Assembly: GCA_017620025.1 (NCBI GenBank)
Contig: JAFZRF010000003.1
Span: 1 to 64,000, forward strand
Direction of reading: 5' to 3'
Origin: Ruminococcus sp.
GTDB lineage: Bacteria > Bacillota > Clostridia > Oscillospirales > Ruminococcaceae
DNA length: 64,000 nucleotides
A program made the position numbers and the translations under genes. Positions 43,992-51,932 of the stretch are shown piece by piece; positions within the stretch are counted from its first letter, which is position 1; each line of letters opens with the position of its first letter. The notes below the pieces were generated by a model. It was not told where the DNA came from. It searched no databases and saw nothing but the letters and a program-made list of their open reading frames with translations.

Positions 43992-45545
43992 TCATATTAT
44001 CTTGGTGGACCATTCCTCGATGTTCCATATATTATCTGCGATATCCATATAGAACTCCGGTTCGTGGCTGACGATGAGCACTGTGCCCTTGTAGTCCTTG
44101 ATAGCCTTTTTCAGAGACTCCTTTGCATCTACGTCAAGGTGGTTGGTGGGCTCGTCGAGGACAAGGAGATTGACCTCCTTGAGCATTATCCTGCATATCC
44201 TCACCTTGGCGTTCTCACCGCCGGAGAGCACCTTCATCTGCGAGGTGATATGCTCCGTAGTGAGTCCGCACTGAGCGAGTGCCGCTCTGACCTCCGCATT
44301 CGTCATTGAGGGGTATTCCTCCCAGATAACGTCGAGGGCAGTCTTTGAGGAGCTTTCCTCCTCCTGCTCGAAATAGCCGTACTCCACGAACTGGTCATGC
44401 TCGACATAGCCGGAAAGCGGCGGTATTATCTTCAGCAGGGTCTTGAGCAGGGTGGATTTGCCGATGCCGTTTACTCCGCGAATGGCTATCTTCTGTCCGT
44501 TTTCCACCTTCACGGAAATGGGTTTTGTGAGCGGTTCGTTATAGCCGAGCACAATGTTCTTGCAGTCGATGACGACTCTTCCCGGAGTGCGGGCCTTTCT
44601 GAATGAGAAAGTGGGCTTCGGCTTCTCACGCATCAGGGTTATCTTGTCCATCTTGTCGAGCTTCTTCTGGCGGGACTTGGCCATGTTCGTTGTAGCTACA
44701 CGAGCCTTGTTGCGGGCGATGAAGTCCTCAAGATCGGCGATCTCCTTCTGCTGCTTTTCATAGGCCTGCTCTATCTGTCTCTTCTTGAGCTCGTACATCC
44801 TTGTGAAGTTGTCATAGTCGCCGGTATATCTTGTCATAACGGCGTTCTCGACGTGGTAAACCACATTGATGACGCTGTTCATGAAGGGTACGTCATGCGA
44901 TACGAGTATGAATGCGTTTTCGTAGTTCTGAAGGAAGCTGGTAAGCCAGCGGATATGGTTCTCGTCAAGGAAGTTCGTCGGCTCGTCGAGTATGAGTATC
45001 ATCGGGTTTTCGAGCAGCACCTTCGCAAGCAGCACCTTTGCACGCTGACCGCCCGAAAGCTCGGATACGTCCCTGTCAAGGCCTATCTCGTTGAGACCGA
45101 GTCCGTTTGCGTATTCGGAAATCTTTGCATCTATGGTGTAGTAGCCGCTGTAGTCGAGTATTCCCTGTATCTCGCCGACTTCCTCCATAAGGGCGTTCAT
45201 CTCGTCTTCTGAGCAGTCCGCCATCCTGTCGTAGAGACCGAGCATTTCAGTCTCAAGCTCGGAGAGATGGTCGAAGGCGCTGCGGAGAACGTCACGGATG
45301 GTGAGTCCCTTAGCAAGTGTGCTGTACTGGTCGAGGTAACCGGTCGTGATATGCCTGCACCATTCTATCTTTCCTTCGTCCGGCTGTAGCTTTCCCATGA
45401 TGATGTTGAGAAAGGTGGATTTGCCTTCGCCGTTTGCACCGACGAGTCCGACGTGCTCACCCTTGAGAAGCCTGAACGAAGCGTCATTAAGTATCTGTCT
45501 CGCACCGAATCCGTGCGTTACGTGTTCAACATTGAGTATACTCAT
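43992..45545 (-). CDS. ABC-F family ATPase
   Basis: A soluble 517-aa protein with two ABC domains in tandem and no membrane segment. Walker A motifs are GANGEGKST and GVNGIGKST; signature motifs ELSGGQRAKV and VLSGGENAKV; Walker B LILDEPTNFLD and LVLDEPTNHLD. The charged linker between (about 230-300) is the P-site tRNA-interaction motif region of ABC-F factors, which act on the ribosome in translation control or antibiotic protection. It looks more like a housekeeping YkpA/EttA type than a resistance determinant, but I cannot place it in a subfamily. GGAGGAATTAG precedes the ATG. Confidence 0.93.
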   Translation of the reverse strand: MSILNVEHVTHGFGARQILNDASFRLLKGEHVGLVGANGEGKSTFLNIIMGKLQPDEGKIEWCRHITTGYLDQYSTLAKGLTIRDVLRSAFDHLSELETEMLGLYDRMADCSEDEMNALMEEVGEIQGILDYSGYYTIDAKISEYANGLGLNEIGLDRDVSELSGGQRAKVLLAKVLLENPMILILDEPTNFLDENHIRWLTSFLQNYENAFILVSHDVPFMNSVINVVYHVENAVMTRYTGDYDNFTRMYELKKRQIEQAYEKQQKEIADLEDFIARNKARVATTNMAKSRQKKLDKMDKITLMREKPKPTFSFRKARTPGRVVIDCKNIVLGYNEPLTKPISVKVENGQKIAIRGVNGIGKSTLLKTLLKIIPPLSGYVEHDQFVEYGYFEQEEESSSKTALDVIWEEYPSMTNAEVRAALAQCGLTTEHITSQMKVLSGGENAKVRICRIMLKEVNLLVLDEPTNHLDVDAKESLKKAIKDYKGTVLIVSHEPEFYMDIADNIWNIEEWSTKII

Positions 45546-45576
45546 CTAATTCCTCCATATATAAGCTGTATTTCTT

Positions 45577-45605
45577 ATTATACCATAATGAGACGTGTTG
45601 TGTAA
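45577..45605 (-). promoter_or_regulatory. Promoter of the ABC-F/NSS unit
   Basis: Minus strand TTACAC, 17 bases ending ATGG, TATAAT (extended -10). Confidence 0.75.
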
Positions 45606-45648
45606 AGAGGGAAGCTTACATTGTGATCGTTCGGTCGCACATAACGCA

Positions 45649-45687
45649 TATCAGGGGACGCCTTGCAAGTGAAGGCGTCCCCTGATA
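45649..45687. repeat. Intergenic repeat, copy D (terminal hairpin only)
   Basis: A perfect 16-base stem, TATCAGGGGACGCCTT/AAGGCGTCCCCTGATA, around the loop GCAAGTG. It equals the right-end hairpin of the full repeats, but with the left arm extended to be exactly symmetrical. It lies between the ABC-F promoter and the aquaporin terminator. Confidence 0.88.
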
Positions 45688-45702
45688 AAACTAAGGTATT
45701 AT

Positions 45703-45726
45703 GAAAAAGCGCCTCCGCAGAGGCGC
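45703..45726 (-). terminator. Terminator of the aquaporin gene
   Basis: Minus strand GCGCCTC-TGCG-GAGGCGC followed by TTTTTCAT. Confidence 0.9.
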
Positions 45727-45733
45727 CTTAATA

Positions 45734-46510
45734 TCACTTTTTCGTTCTTTTTAGTGGCTTTGTCGGAGCTGCTTTCGGTGCAGCGGGTATTTCCGCGGGC
45801 TTGTCCTCCTTGAGACCGTCCTCAAAGCAGATATGTGTGAATGCAGCGATGGCTGCACCGAACATAGGTGCTATGATGAAGAGCCAGAGAGACTTGATCG
45901 GGCCGGAATTGCCGTTGATCGCAGCAGCGATAGCCGGACCGATGCTTCTTGCGGGGTTTACGGATGTGCCTGTGAGGCCGATGCCGAGAATGTGAACGAG
46001 TGTGAGCGAAAGGCCGATAACAAGACCTGCAAATGAGCCGTGTCCCTTTTTCTTCGAGGTAACACCGAGTATGGTGAGCACGAAGATGAATGTGAGCAGA
46101 AGTTCAACGACCAGTCCTGCAAGAGCGCTGCCGTTTACACCGGCAAGTCCGTTTGCGCCGAAGCCGCCTGTCTTGTCGATAACGTCGCCCTCGATGAAGA
46201 TCAGCGCAAGGATGCCTGAGCCGGTGAGTGAGCCGAGTACCTGAGCGGCAACGTAGCCGAGGAACTCGCTTCCGGTCATACCGCCTGTCATCAGTACTGC
46301 AAGAGATACCGCAGGGTTGATGTGGCAGCCGGAAATATTGCCGATAGAGTAAGCCATTGCAACGATCACAAGGCCGAATGCAAGTGCTGTAAGGATGTAG
46401 CCGCAGCCGTTTGATGCATCGCATCCGACGAGCATTGCAGTTCCGCAGCCGAGGGTAACGAGTACCATAGTGCCGATAAACTCAGCTACATACTTTTTGA
46501 TTGATGTCAT
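45734..46510 (-). CDS. MIP family aquaporin (AqpZ-like)
   Basis: A 258-aa channel with six membrane helices and the two half-helix NPA motifs, SGCHINPAVS and GTSVNPARS. The residue after the second NPAR is Ser rather than the Asp of glycerol facilitators, which favours a water channel of AqpZ type. The C-terminus (about 228-258) is a Lys/Pro/Ala-rich cytoplasmic tail. AAAGGAGGA precedes the ATG. It is a single-gene unit whose promoter overlaps the upstream gene's terminator. Confidence 0.94.
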   Translation of the reverse strand: MTSIKKYVAEFIGTMVLVTLGCGTAMLVGCDASNGCGYILTALAFGLVIVAMAYSIGNISGCHINPAVSLAVLMTGGMTGSEFLGYVAAQVLGSLTGSGILALIFIEGDVIDKTGGFGANGLAGVNGSALAGLVVELLLTFIFVLTILGVTSKKKGHGSFAGLVIGLSLTLVHILGIGLTGTSVNPARSIGPAIAAAINGNSGPIKSLWLFIIAPMFGAAIAAFTHICFEDGLKEDKPAEIPAAPKAAPTKPLKRTKK

Positions 46511-46532
46511 TTTGTTTCCTCCTTTTTCTTTG

Positions 46533-46573
46533 TAAAAAAAATATGTTTAACCGAATCGCTCGATTAAACATAT
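46533..46573 (-). terminator. Terminator of the sortase operon, overlapping the aquaporin promoter
   Basis: On the minus strand a 14-pair stem (ATATGTTTAATCGA with TCGGTTAAACATAT, one G-U pair) around GCGAT is followed by eight T. Its first base lies within the -10 box of the aquaporin promoter, so transcripts starting there lack part of the stem. Confidence 0.85.
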
Positions 46574-46600
46574 TATACCATGTCTGAGAAAACAAATCAA
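46572..46600 (-). promoter_or_regulatory. Promoter of the aquaporin gene
   Basis: Minus strand TTGATT, 17 bases ending CATGG, TATAAT. The -10 box shares bases with the terminator stem of the upstream operon. Confidence 0.75.
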
Positions 46601-46611
46601 TATTATAAATT

Positions 46612-47523
46612 TTATTTATCGTTTAACTTATTGTTGTGTATCGCCTCAAGCTCCTTTGTCTGAACCTTGAAACGCCATACAACACTGTAAAGTGTCATAA
46701 CTGCGATACCGGTGATTATAAGTGCGATCATGATAGCAGTAACAGCATAAGTAAAGCTGTACATAGCAGAAGTATAAGCGGTATATATCTGCGGCTGCTT
46801 TATGGAGAAGGAATCGTAGAACTTCGTCAGCAGCAGGTATCCGCACGGTGCTGCACCTATGATGCCGGCGATTATGGAGGAAACACCCGCCCAGTAAAGA
46901 ACATAGGTGGTATCCTTGCGGTTCACGAACATGAGAAGGAGACATATCACAAGTATTGCCGATACCAGCAGGGTCGTCATAAGAGAGCATCTGCTGTATA
47001 CCTTTGCCAGCTTTGTGATAACGCCGTGCTGCTGCAATGTCTTTATCTTGTATACATCGCAGGCTGACTCAATGATGGAGTAAGCGTTGCTTACCGCCTT
47101 GTCTACCTTCCTGTTGTAGATATCATCCTTTTCAGCACCTACGCTGTCGGCATAGTTGCTGAAGAAATTGCGTATATTCTTCTCAAGCTCATCGTTCTTG
47201 AACTCTCTCTCGAGAGCGGTATGCTCATTGAGTACCTCGAAGCCGTCCTTGATATCAGCTTCGATTATCTCCTTGAGCCAGTTGTTGTCGATGGCATCCA
47301 TGTATATTCCGGCAGGGATACCGGAAGTATAGTACCTGTCCTTGTAAAGATTATCAAGATAATCATAGACCTTCTGGTCTATAGCGTTCTCGTGCGTCAG
47401 CTCAACAGTATTTTCGGGTGTTACTGTAAAGTTAACAACGGCGCAAAAAGCTGCGCCGAGTATCGAGAATACGAGTATAACAGAAAGGAACAGGGAGAAG
47501 AGGTATGTGCTTGCCCTGTTCAT
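46612..47523 (-). CDS. Hypothetical four-helix membrane protein of the sortase operon
   Basis: A 303-aa protein that I do not recognise. One membrane helix at the N-terminus (LFSLFLSVILVFSILGAAFCAVV) is followed by about 150 polar residues, likely outside the cell (DQKVYDYLDNLYKDRYYTSG..., DGFEVLNEHTALEREF), then three helices (near 185-205, 213-237 and 256-285) and a short basic end. It shares one base with the sortase stop codon (TGATG), so the two are translationally coupled. A role in presenting or processing the sortase substrate is a guess from position only. Confidence 0.7.
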   Translation of the reverse strand: MNRASTYLFSLFLSVILVFSILGAAFCAVVNFTVTPENTVELTHENAIDQKVYDYLDNLYKDRYYTSGIPAGIYMDAIDNNWLKEIIEADIKDGFEVLNEHTALEREFKNDELEKNIRNFFSNYADSVGAEKDDIYNRKVDKAVSNAYSIIESACDVYKIKTLQQHGVITKLAKVYSRCSLMTTLLVSAILVICLLLMFVNRKDTTYVLYWAGVSSIIAGIIGAAPCGYLLLTKFYDSFSIKQPQIYTAYTSAMYSFTYAVTAIMIALIITGIAVMTLYSVVWRFKVQTKELEAIHNNKLNDK

Positions 47524-48200
47524 CAGCCTGTCACCTCATTTCCTGTATAAAAGCTTTTCTTTTTGAGATCGCAAACAAAGCCGATGCGGTCATCGGCGCT
47601 TCCGAGTATGTCCTTCTTGCAGGTGTACAGAGTGAGTATGTTCTCCTCTGACGGATTGACGTACTTGTTATTATTGCTCTTGAATTCAACGGCAGTCCTT
47701 ACTTCGTACTCGAACTCGCCGTAATTGGTCCTTATCTTTACGGTATCACCGGCCTTGAGCTTGCTGAGGTCGGCAAAGAATGTGTCTACGTGTGCAGAGA
47801 TAACGGCATTGCCGTCTCTGCCGGGAAGTGAAGAGCCGGAGGACTGGCAGGCGCCCCGTTCAAAGAGCTCAGGACTGTTTCCCCAGTATACAGGTACATC
47901 AAGTCCGATGGCAGGGGAGTATACAGTTGCAAAGAGCTCGCCGAACTGCGGAGGGATTACCTCTCCTTCCTCGCTCGTCTCTCCGGTATAGTTTTCTATG
48001 ATCTCGTTGTCGCGGATAACGAGACCTGTATCATCGCCGCTGAGCTTCTGATCGTCCATGAAGGCGATATTCGCATACACCTTCAGCTTGTCAGCCGGCT
48101 TTATCATAGCTGCTGCAGCAACACCCGTACACAGTGCAAGCAGAATGAACGGCGTTGCATAATGCACCGCCGGATGGTTTCGGTTCTTCTTATCTTTCAT
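47523..48200 (-). CDS. Sortase family transpeptidase
   Basis: A membrane-anchored sortase of 225 aa that should cut a sorting motif and join the protein to the wall or to another protein. One N-terminal helix (ATPFILLALCTGVAAAAMI) leads to an extracellular catalytic domain with H137 (VISAHVDTFF), C194 (LTLYTC) and R205 (DDRIGFVC), the complete triad. The AHxDTFF form resembles class B/D enzymes more than class A. The ATG at 48200 lies inside the end of the upstream gene, with GGAG ten bases before it; longer in-frame starts within that gene are rejected. Confidence 0.93.
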   Translation of the reverse strand: MKDKKNRNHPAVHYATPFILLALCTGVAAAAMIKPADKLKVYANIAFMDDQKLSGDDTGLVIRDNEIIENYTGETSEEGEVIPPQFGELFATVYSPAIGLDVPVYWGNSPELFERGACQSSGSSLPGRDGNAVISAHVDTFFADLSKLKAGDTVKIRTNYGEFEYEVRTAVEFKSNNNKYVNPSEENILTLYTCKKDILGSADDRIGFVCDLKKKSFYTGNEVTG

Positions 48201-49104
48201 CTTCAGTGATCTCCTCTGTGAAGCAGCTGTGCACGAGGACGGCGAGTCCGCCGAAGGCAGCTGCGATAAGCGCACCGCAAAGAGCAAAGAAGCCGCGTCT
48301 GTCATAGCCTGTATCGGCAACGAGCTTTCCTGCCTCGGCTACGCCTTTAAGCTCACCCTTCGCATCTCTGAGAGAGATCTTTGCGCTGTCATCGGTAAGC
48401 TCATCGACAGTAATGGTAAGGCCGAGATCGTCGGTTATACCTGAGAGTGTATCTATTACATCAAGTTTCTGGTCTGAAGGGAGCTGCTTGAGCATACTCC
48501 TGTATTCCTCGGGAGAAAGGTTCTCTATAATAACGCTCTGCTGATCAGACGTAAAGGTGCCGAGGTAAGTGAGTTTGTCCTGATACGAAAGTGCAATGAA
48601 TCTGTTTTTTCCGATCCTTGTGAATGTTGTTCCGTCCGGCATCATAAGAGTGATGTCGGGTTCGGTTGTGCTTCCTGCATTGTTTCCGCCCGAGGGGGAA
48701 GCAGGTGACTGTGAGTCCGGAGTCTGTGATGCGGTAGCCGGCTGTTCATCCTGTGCTGCGGAGGCAGCAGTGGTCACTGTCTCGGCCGGTGCCTGAGCGG
48801 CATCAGTCAGTGCAGGGATGACAGCATCGGGGTTGTATGGCACGTTTGTTACGATCTGGCCCTGAGCAATGTACAGCTGCTCGATCATCTTGTCGATGAC
48901 TTCGGGAGTGTACTTTTCAGGCTCTGCATAGAACTGATTCCATGCAGCCTGAATATCCTCTTCCGGGATACCGCAGGCACGGGCAGCAGCCTCAGCTTCT
49001 TCAGGCGTTGCAGCCTGAGCAGCACAGGGAACAACTGCAAGACCGCAAACGAGTGCGGCCCCTGCGAGGGCAGTGATCATACGGTTGAAACGATGGTTAC
49101 GCAT
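48190..49104 (-). CDS. Secreted protein with C-terminal membrane segment, probable sortase substrate
   Basis: Not assigned to a family. The 304-aa protein has a signal peptide (about 1-32, ending AAQAA), a helical segment (EEAEAAARACGIPEEDIQAAWNQFY), an Ala/Thr/Ser/Pro linker (about 95-140) and a second domain (TFTRIGKNRFIALSYQDKLTYLG...). The C-terminus has LVADTGYDRRG (261-271), a hydrophobic helix (about 272-292) and the tail HSCFTEEITEDER. This is the layout of a cell-wall sorting signal, but with DTG in place of LPxTG and an acidic tail. The ATG at 49104 has AAGGAGG upstream. It is the first gene of the sortase operon. Confidence 0.75.
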   Translation of the reverse strand: MRNHRFNRMITALAGAALVCGLAVVPCAAQAATPEEAEAAARACGIPEEDIQAAWNQFYAEPEKYTPEVIDKMIEQLYIAQGQIVTNVPYNPDAVIPALTDAAQAPAETVTTAASAAQDEQPATASQTPDSQSPASPSGGNNAGSTTEPDITLMMPDGTTFTRIGKNRFIALSYQDKLTYLGTFTSDQQSVIIENLSPEEYRSMLKQLPSDQKLDVIDTLSGITDDLGLTITVDELTDDSAKISLRDAKGELKGVAEAGKLVADTGYDRRGFFALCGALIAAAFGGLAVLVHSCFTEEITEDER

Positions 49105-49132
49105 AACAGACCTCCTTATGGTTAGTAAAATC

Positions 49133-49160
49133 ATTATACCATGTGAGACGTATATGTCAA
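49133..49160 (-). promoter_or_regulatory. Proximal promoter of the sortase operon
   Basis: Minus strand TTGACA, 16 bases ending CATGG, TATAAT. The leader to the ATG at 49104 is short. Confidence 0.8.
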
Positions 49161-49195
49161 CGCTGATTCAAAGATGGTGCTTTTTCTCTCAGCTA

Positions 49196-49224
49196 TTGAA
49201 AAACTTGGTGAAATGTGATATAAT
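49196..49224 (+). promoter_or_regulatory. Promoter of the GH31 gene
   Basis: TTGAAA, 17 bases, TATAAT inside AATGTGATATAAT. It gives a leader of about 155 bases. That leader contains an opposing minus-strand promoter and an ATTGTCAATAGAC element; no terminator is seen. Confidence 0.75.
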
Positions 49225-49303
49225 AAATCTGATGAAGTCATTAATTAACAGCGTTTCGTCTATCTGCACAAGCAGAAGAAACAACATTCAGCCGAACACT
49301 TTT

Positions 49304-49333
49304 ATTATAGCATACATACATAAAAATTGTCAA
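49304..49333 (-). promoter_or_regulatory. Distal minus-strand promoter within the GH31 leader
   Basis: Minus strand TTGACA, 18 bases ending TGC, TATAAT. Transcripts would run antisense to the GH31 leader and on into the sortase operon. Confidence 0.65.
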
Positions 49334-49386
49334 TAGACAAAAAGTTAACATTTTGCTAAGGCACTTTCCGAAGGAGGCAGATCCCC

Positions 49387-51720
49387 ATGAAATATTCCGA
49401 CGGCTACTGGGCATGGAAGCCGGGGTACAAGGTCAGCTTTGCAACTCAGATGTACCGTATCGAAGCAGATGATACCTCTGTTACTGTGTACGCTTCAACA
49501 CAGTGGATAGCCAACCGTGGCATGACGCTCGGCGGACCGATGCTCACGATACGCTTTGCCTCCGTGCTTGAGAACAGTATAAAGGTCACGATAGAGCATT
49601 TCAGCGGCGTTCCGGAAAAGAAACCGGGATTTTCACTGAACAGGGATCCGGGCTTCAGACCGGTCGTGAAGCGCAGCTCCGACGGCGGATATGAGCTGAT
49701 CTCGGGAAAAACAAGTGTGAGGATAGGCCCGGAGCGTGAGGGCTGGCAGGTCAGCTATATGTATGACGGCAGGCTTCTAACCTCCTCCGGCTGGAGAACT
49801 ACCTCCCTTATCAGTGAATCACACTGGCATAAGGCAGCACGTCAGGCAGAAGCGGCAGGTGAAAGATTCTATTCTCACTCCGAGCCGCCGGAATGCAGCA
49901 CCTGGATACGTGAGATGCTGGGGCTGTCGGTAGGCGAATACATATACGGCTTCGGTGAGAAATTCACTTCCTTCTGCAAGAACGGGCAGACCGTGGAGAT
50001 ATGGAACGATGACGGCGGAACCTGTACTGAGCAGAGCTACAAGTCAGTTCCGTTCTACGTTTCTTCACGCGGCTACGGAGTATTTGTAAATCATCCCGAG
50101 AAGGTCACCTTCGAGATCGGCACGGAGAACGTGAACAGCACTGCCTTTTCAGTTTCCGGTGAACGGCTTGAATACTACATCTTCGGCGGCGATACCATAG
50201 CCGATGTACTTTCTTTATATACAGACCTTACCGGCAAGCCCGGCCTTCCTCCGGCGTACTCCTTCGGACTGTGGCTCTCGACCTCCTTTACGACCTCCTA
50301 CGACGAGGAGACCGTAACATCATTCATAGACGAGATGGAGCGGAGAAACATACCGCTTGAGGTCTTCCACTTCGACTGCTTCTGGATGAAGGAATTCAGC
50401 TGGTGCAGCTTTGAATGGGACAGGGAGATGTTTCCCGATCCCGAGGGCATGATAAAGCGCCTGAAGAAAAGGGGGCTGAAGATATGCGTCTGGATAAACC
50501 CGTATATCAGCCAGTGCTCGCCGGTCTTTGCCGAGTGTGCGGCCAACGGATACTTTATAAAGAATAAGGACGGCAGCATCTTCCAGTGCGACCTCTGGCA
50601 GCCGGGCATGGCGATAATAGACTTTACCGACGAGGGCGCAAGAGAGTGGTATGCCGCAAGGATAAAGTGTCTTGTACGTATGGGCGTGGATGCGGTAAAG
50701 ACTGATTTCGGCGAGCGTATCCCGACCGATGTCGTCTACAGCGACGGCTCCGATCCGTACCGTATGCACAACTACTATACCTATTTATATAATAAGACAG
50801 TCTATGACGCACTCGAGGAGACAAAGGGCAAGGGCAATGCCTGTCTCTTTGCACGCTCTGCGACGGCAGGCTGTCAGAAATTCCCGGTACACTGGGGCGG
50901 CGACTGCTTCTCGAAGTATACCTCCATGTGGGAGACCCTTCGCGGCGGACTGTCACTGTGTCTTTCGGGATTCGGCTTCTTCTCGCATGATATATCCGGA
51001 TTTGAATCGACCGGCACTCCCGACCTCTACAAGCGCTGGACTGCCTTCGGGCTTATGTCCACGCACTCACGCTATCACGGCAACAGCTCCTACAGAGTGC
51101 CGTGGAGCTTTGACGAGGAGAGCTGCGAGGTGACACGGCACTTCACCGAGCTCAAGGGAAGACTTATGCCATACCTGTGGGCAAATGCCGTGAAGACTAA
51201 CCGTACCGGCGTACCTATGATGCGTGCGATGGTGGTGGATTTCACTCACGACAGGGGAATACAGACCGTGGATACGCAGTATATGCTCGGCGACAGTCTC
51301 CTTGTTGCTCCGGTATTCAGCGAGGACGGCAGATGCAGCTTCTGTCTCCCGGCCGGCGGAGTATGGACGGATATACAGACCGGCGAGGAATTCTCAGGCG
51401 GTACATGGTACGAACGCACCTATGACTACTTCGGTATGCCGCTGCTTGCACGTCCCGACTCTATAATAGTATACGGACGCTTCGAGGGCAGGGCGGTCTA
51501 CGACTATGCTGACGGTATGCGCATTGTGATATATGGTCTTGCCGACGGGCATGCGGCGGAGACGATGATATATGATCCCTCCTGTGAGCTCTCTGCGGAG
51601 ATAAAGGCGGTCCGCAGCGGGGATATCATAGAGGTCACAGTCACCGGCAGAGGCAGTTCCTTCACTGTTGAAAGCGCTCAGGGACTTGAGGTGAAGGTAA
51701 CAGAAAAGTCGTATCTCTGA
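49387..51720 (+). CDS. GH31 alpha-xylosidase (YicI-like)
   Basis: A 777-aa family GH31 glycosidase without signal peptide, so cytoplasmic. The nucleophile motif KTDFGERIP places Asp440, and HWGGD places the acid/base Asp506; the 66-residue spacing equals that of E. coli YicI (D416, D482). The following TDVVYSDGSDPYRMHNYYTYLYNKT is also YicI-like, pointing to alpha-xylosidase rather than alpha-glucosidase. The N-terminal beta domain and C-terminal beta domains are complete. It would remove xylose from imported xyloglucan oligosaccharides, fitting the cellulase and glucanase genes nearby (inference). AAGGAGG lies before the ATG. Confidence 0.93.
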   Translation: MKYSDGYWAWKPGYKVSFATQMYRIEADDTSVTVYASTQWIANRGMTLGGPMLTIRFASVLENSIKVTIEHFSGVPEKKPGFSLNRDPGFRPVVKRSSDGGYELISGKTSVRIGPEREGWQVSYMYDGRLLTSSGWRTTSLISESHWHKAARQAEAAGERFYSHSEPPECSTWIREMLGLSVGEYIYGFGEKFTSFCKNGQTVEIWNDDGGTCTEQSYKSVPFYVSSRGYGVFVNHPEKVTFEIGTENVNSTAFSVSGERLEYYIFGGDTIADVLSLYTDLTGKPGLPPAYSFGLWLSTSFTTSYDEETVTSFIDEMERRNIPLEVFHFDCFWMKEFSWCSFEWDREMFPDPEGMIKRLKKRGLKICVWINPYISQCSPVFAECAANGYFIKNKDGSIFQCDLWQPGMAIIDFTDEGAREWYAARIKCLVRMGVDAVKTDFGERIPTDVVYSDGSDPYRMHNYYTYLYNKTVYDALEETKGKGNACLFARSATAGCQKFPVHWGGDCFSKYTSMWETLRGGLSLCLSGFGFFSHDISGFESTGTPDLYKRWTAFGLMSTHSRYHGNSSYRVPWSFDEESCEVTRHFTELKGRLMPYLWANAVKTNRTGVPMMRAMVVDFTHDRGIQTVDTQYMLGDSLLVAPVFSEDGRCSFCLPAGGVWTDIQTGEEFSGGTWYERTYDYFGMPLLARPDSIIVYGRFEGRAVYDYADGMRIVIYGLADGHAAETMIYDPSCELSAEIKAVRSGDIIEVTVTGRGSSFTVESAQGLEVKVTEKSYL

Positions 51721-51744
51721 CACAGCTTCGTCACTTTTCACAAA

Positions 51745-51785
51745 GAAAAAACGGCTTTCCGGGCTTCGGAAAGCTGTTATTTTCG
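51745..51785 (+). terminator. Terminator of the GH31 gene
   Basis: ACGGCTTTCCG pairs with CGGAAAGCTGT (one G-U) around a five-base loop, then TATTTTCGTT. Confidence 0.8.
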
Positions 51786-51866
51786 TTATAATGCACAAAT
51801 TGCAGTGTTGATAATTATTTGCTATGCGCTATCATTGCGAAGTTTTTTCAATTTAGCAAAAAATAC

Positions 51867-51895
51867 TTGCAGTTTTTTGTGAAATGTGATAAAAT
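51867..51895 (+). promoter_or_regulatory. Promoter of the Ddl-like/argS unit
   Basis: TTGCAG, 17 bases, TAAAAT inside AATGTGATAAAAT. The ATG is 37 bases downstream. Confidence 0.8.
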
Positions 51896-51932
51896 ATAAT
51901 GTGATTGAAATTGACTATAGAAGGAGATCATT

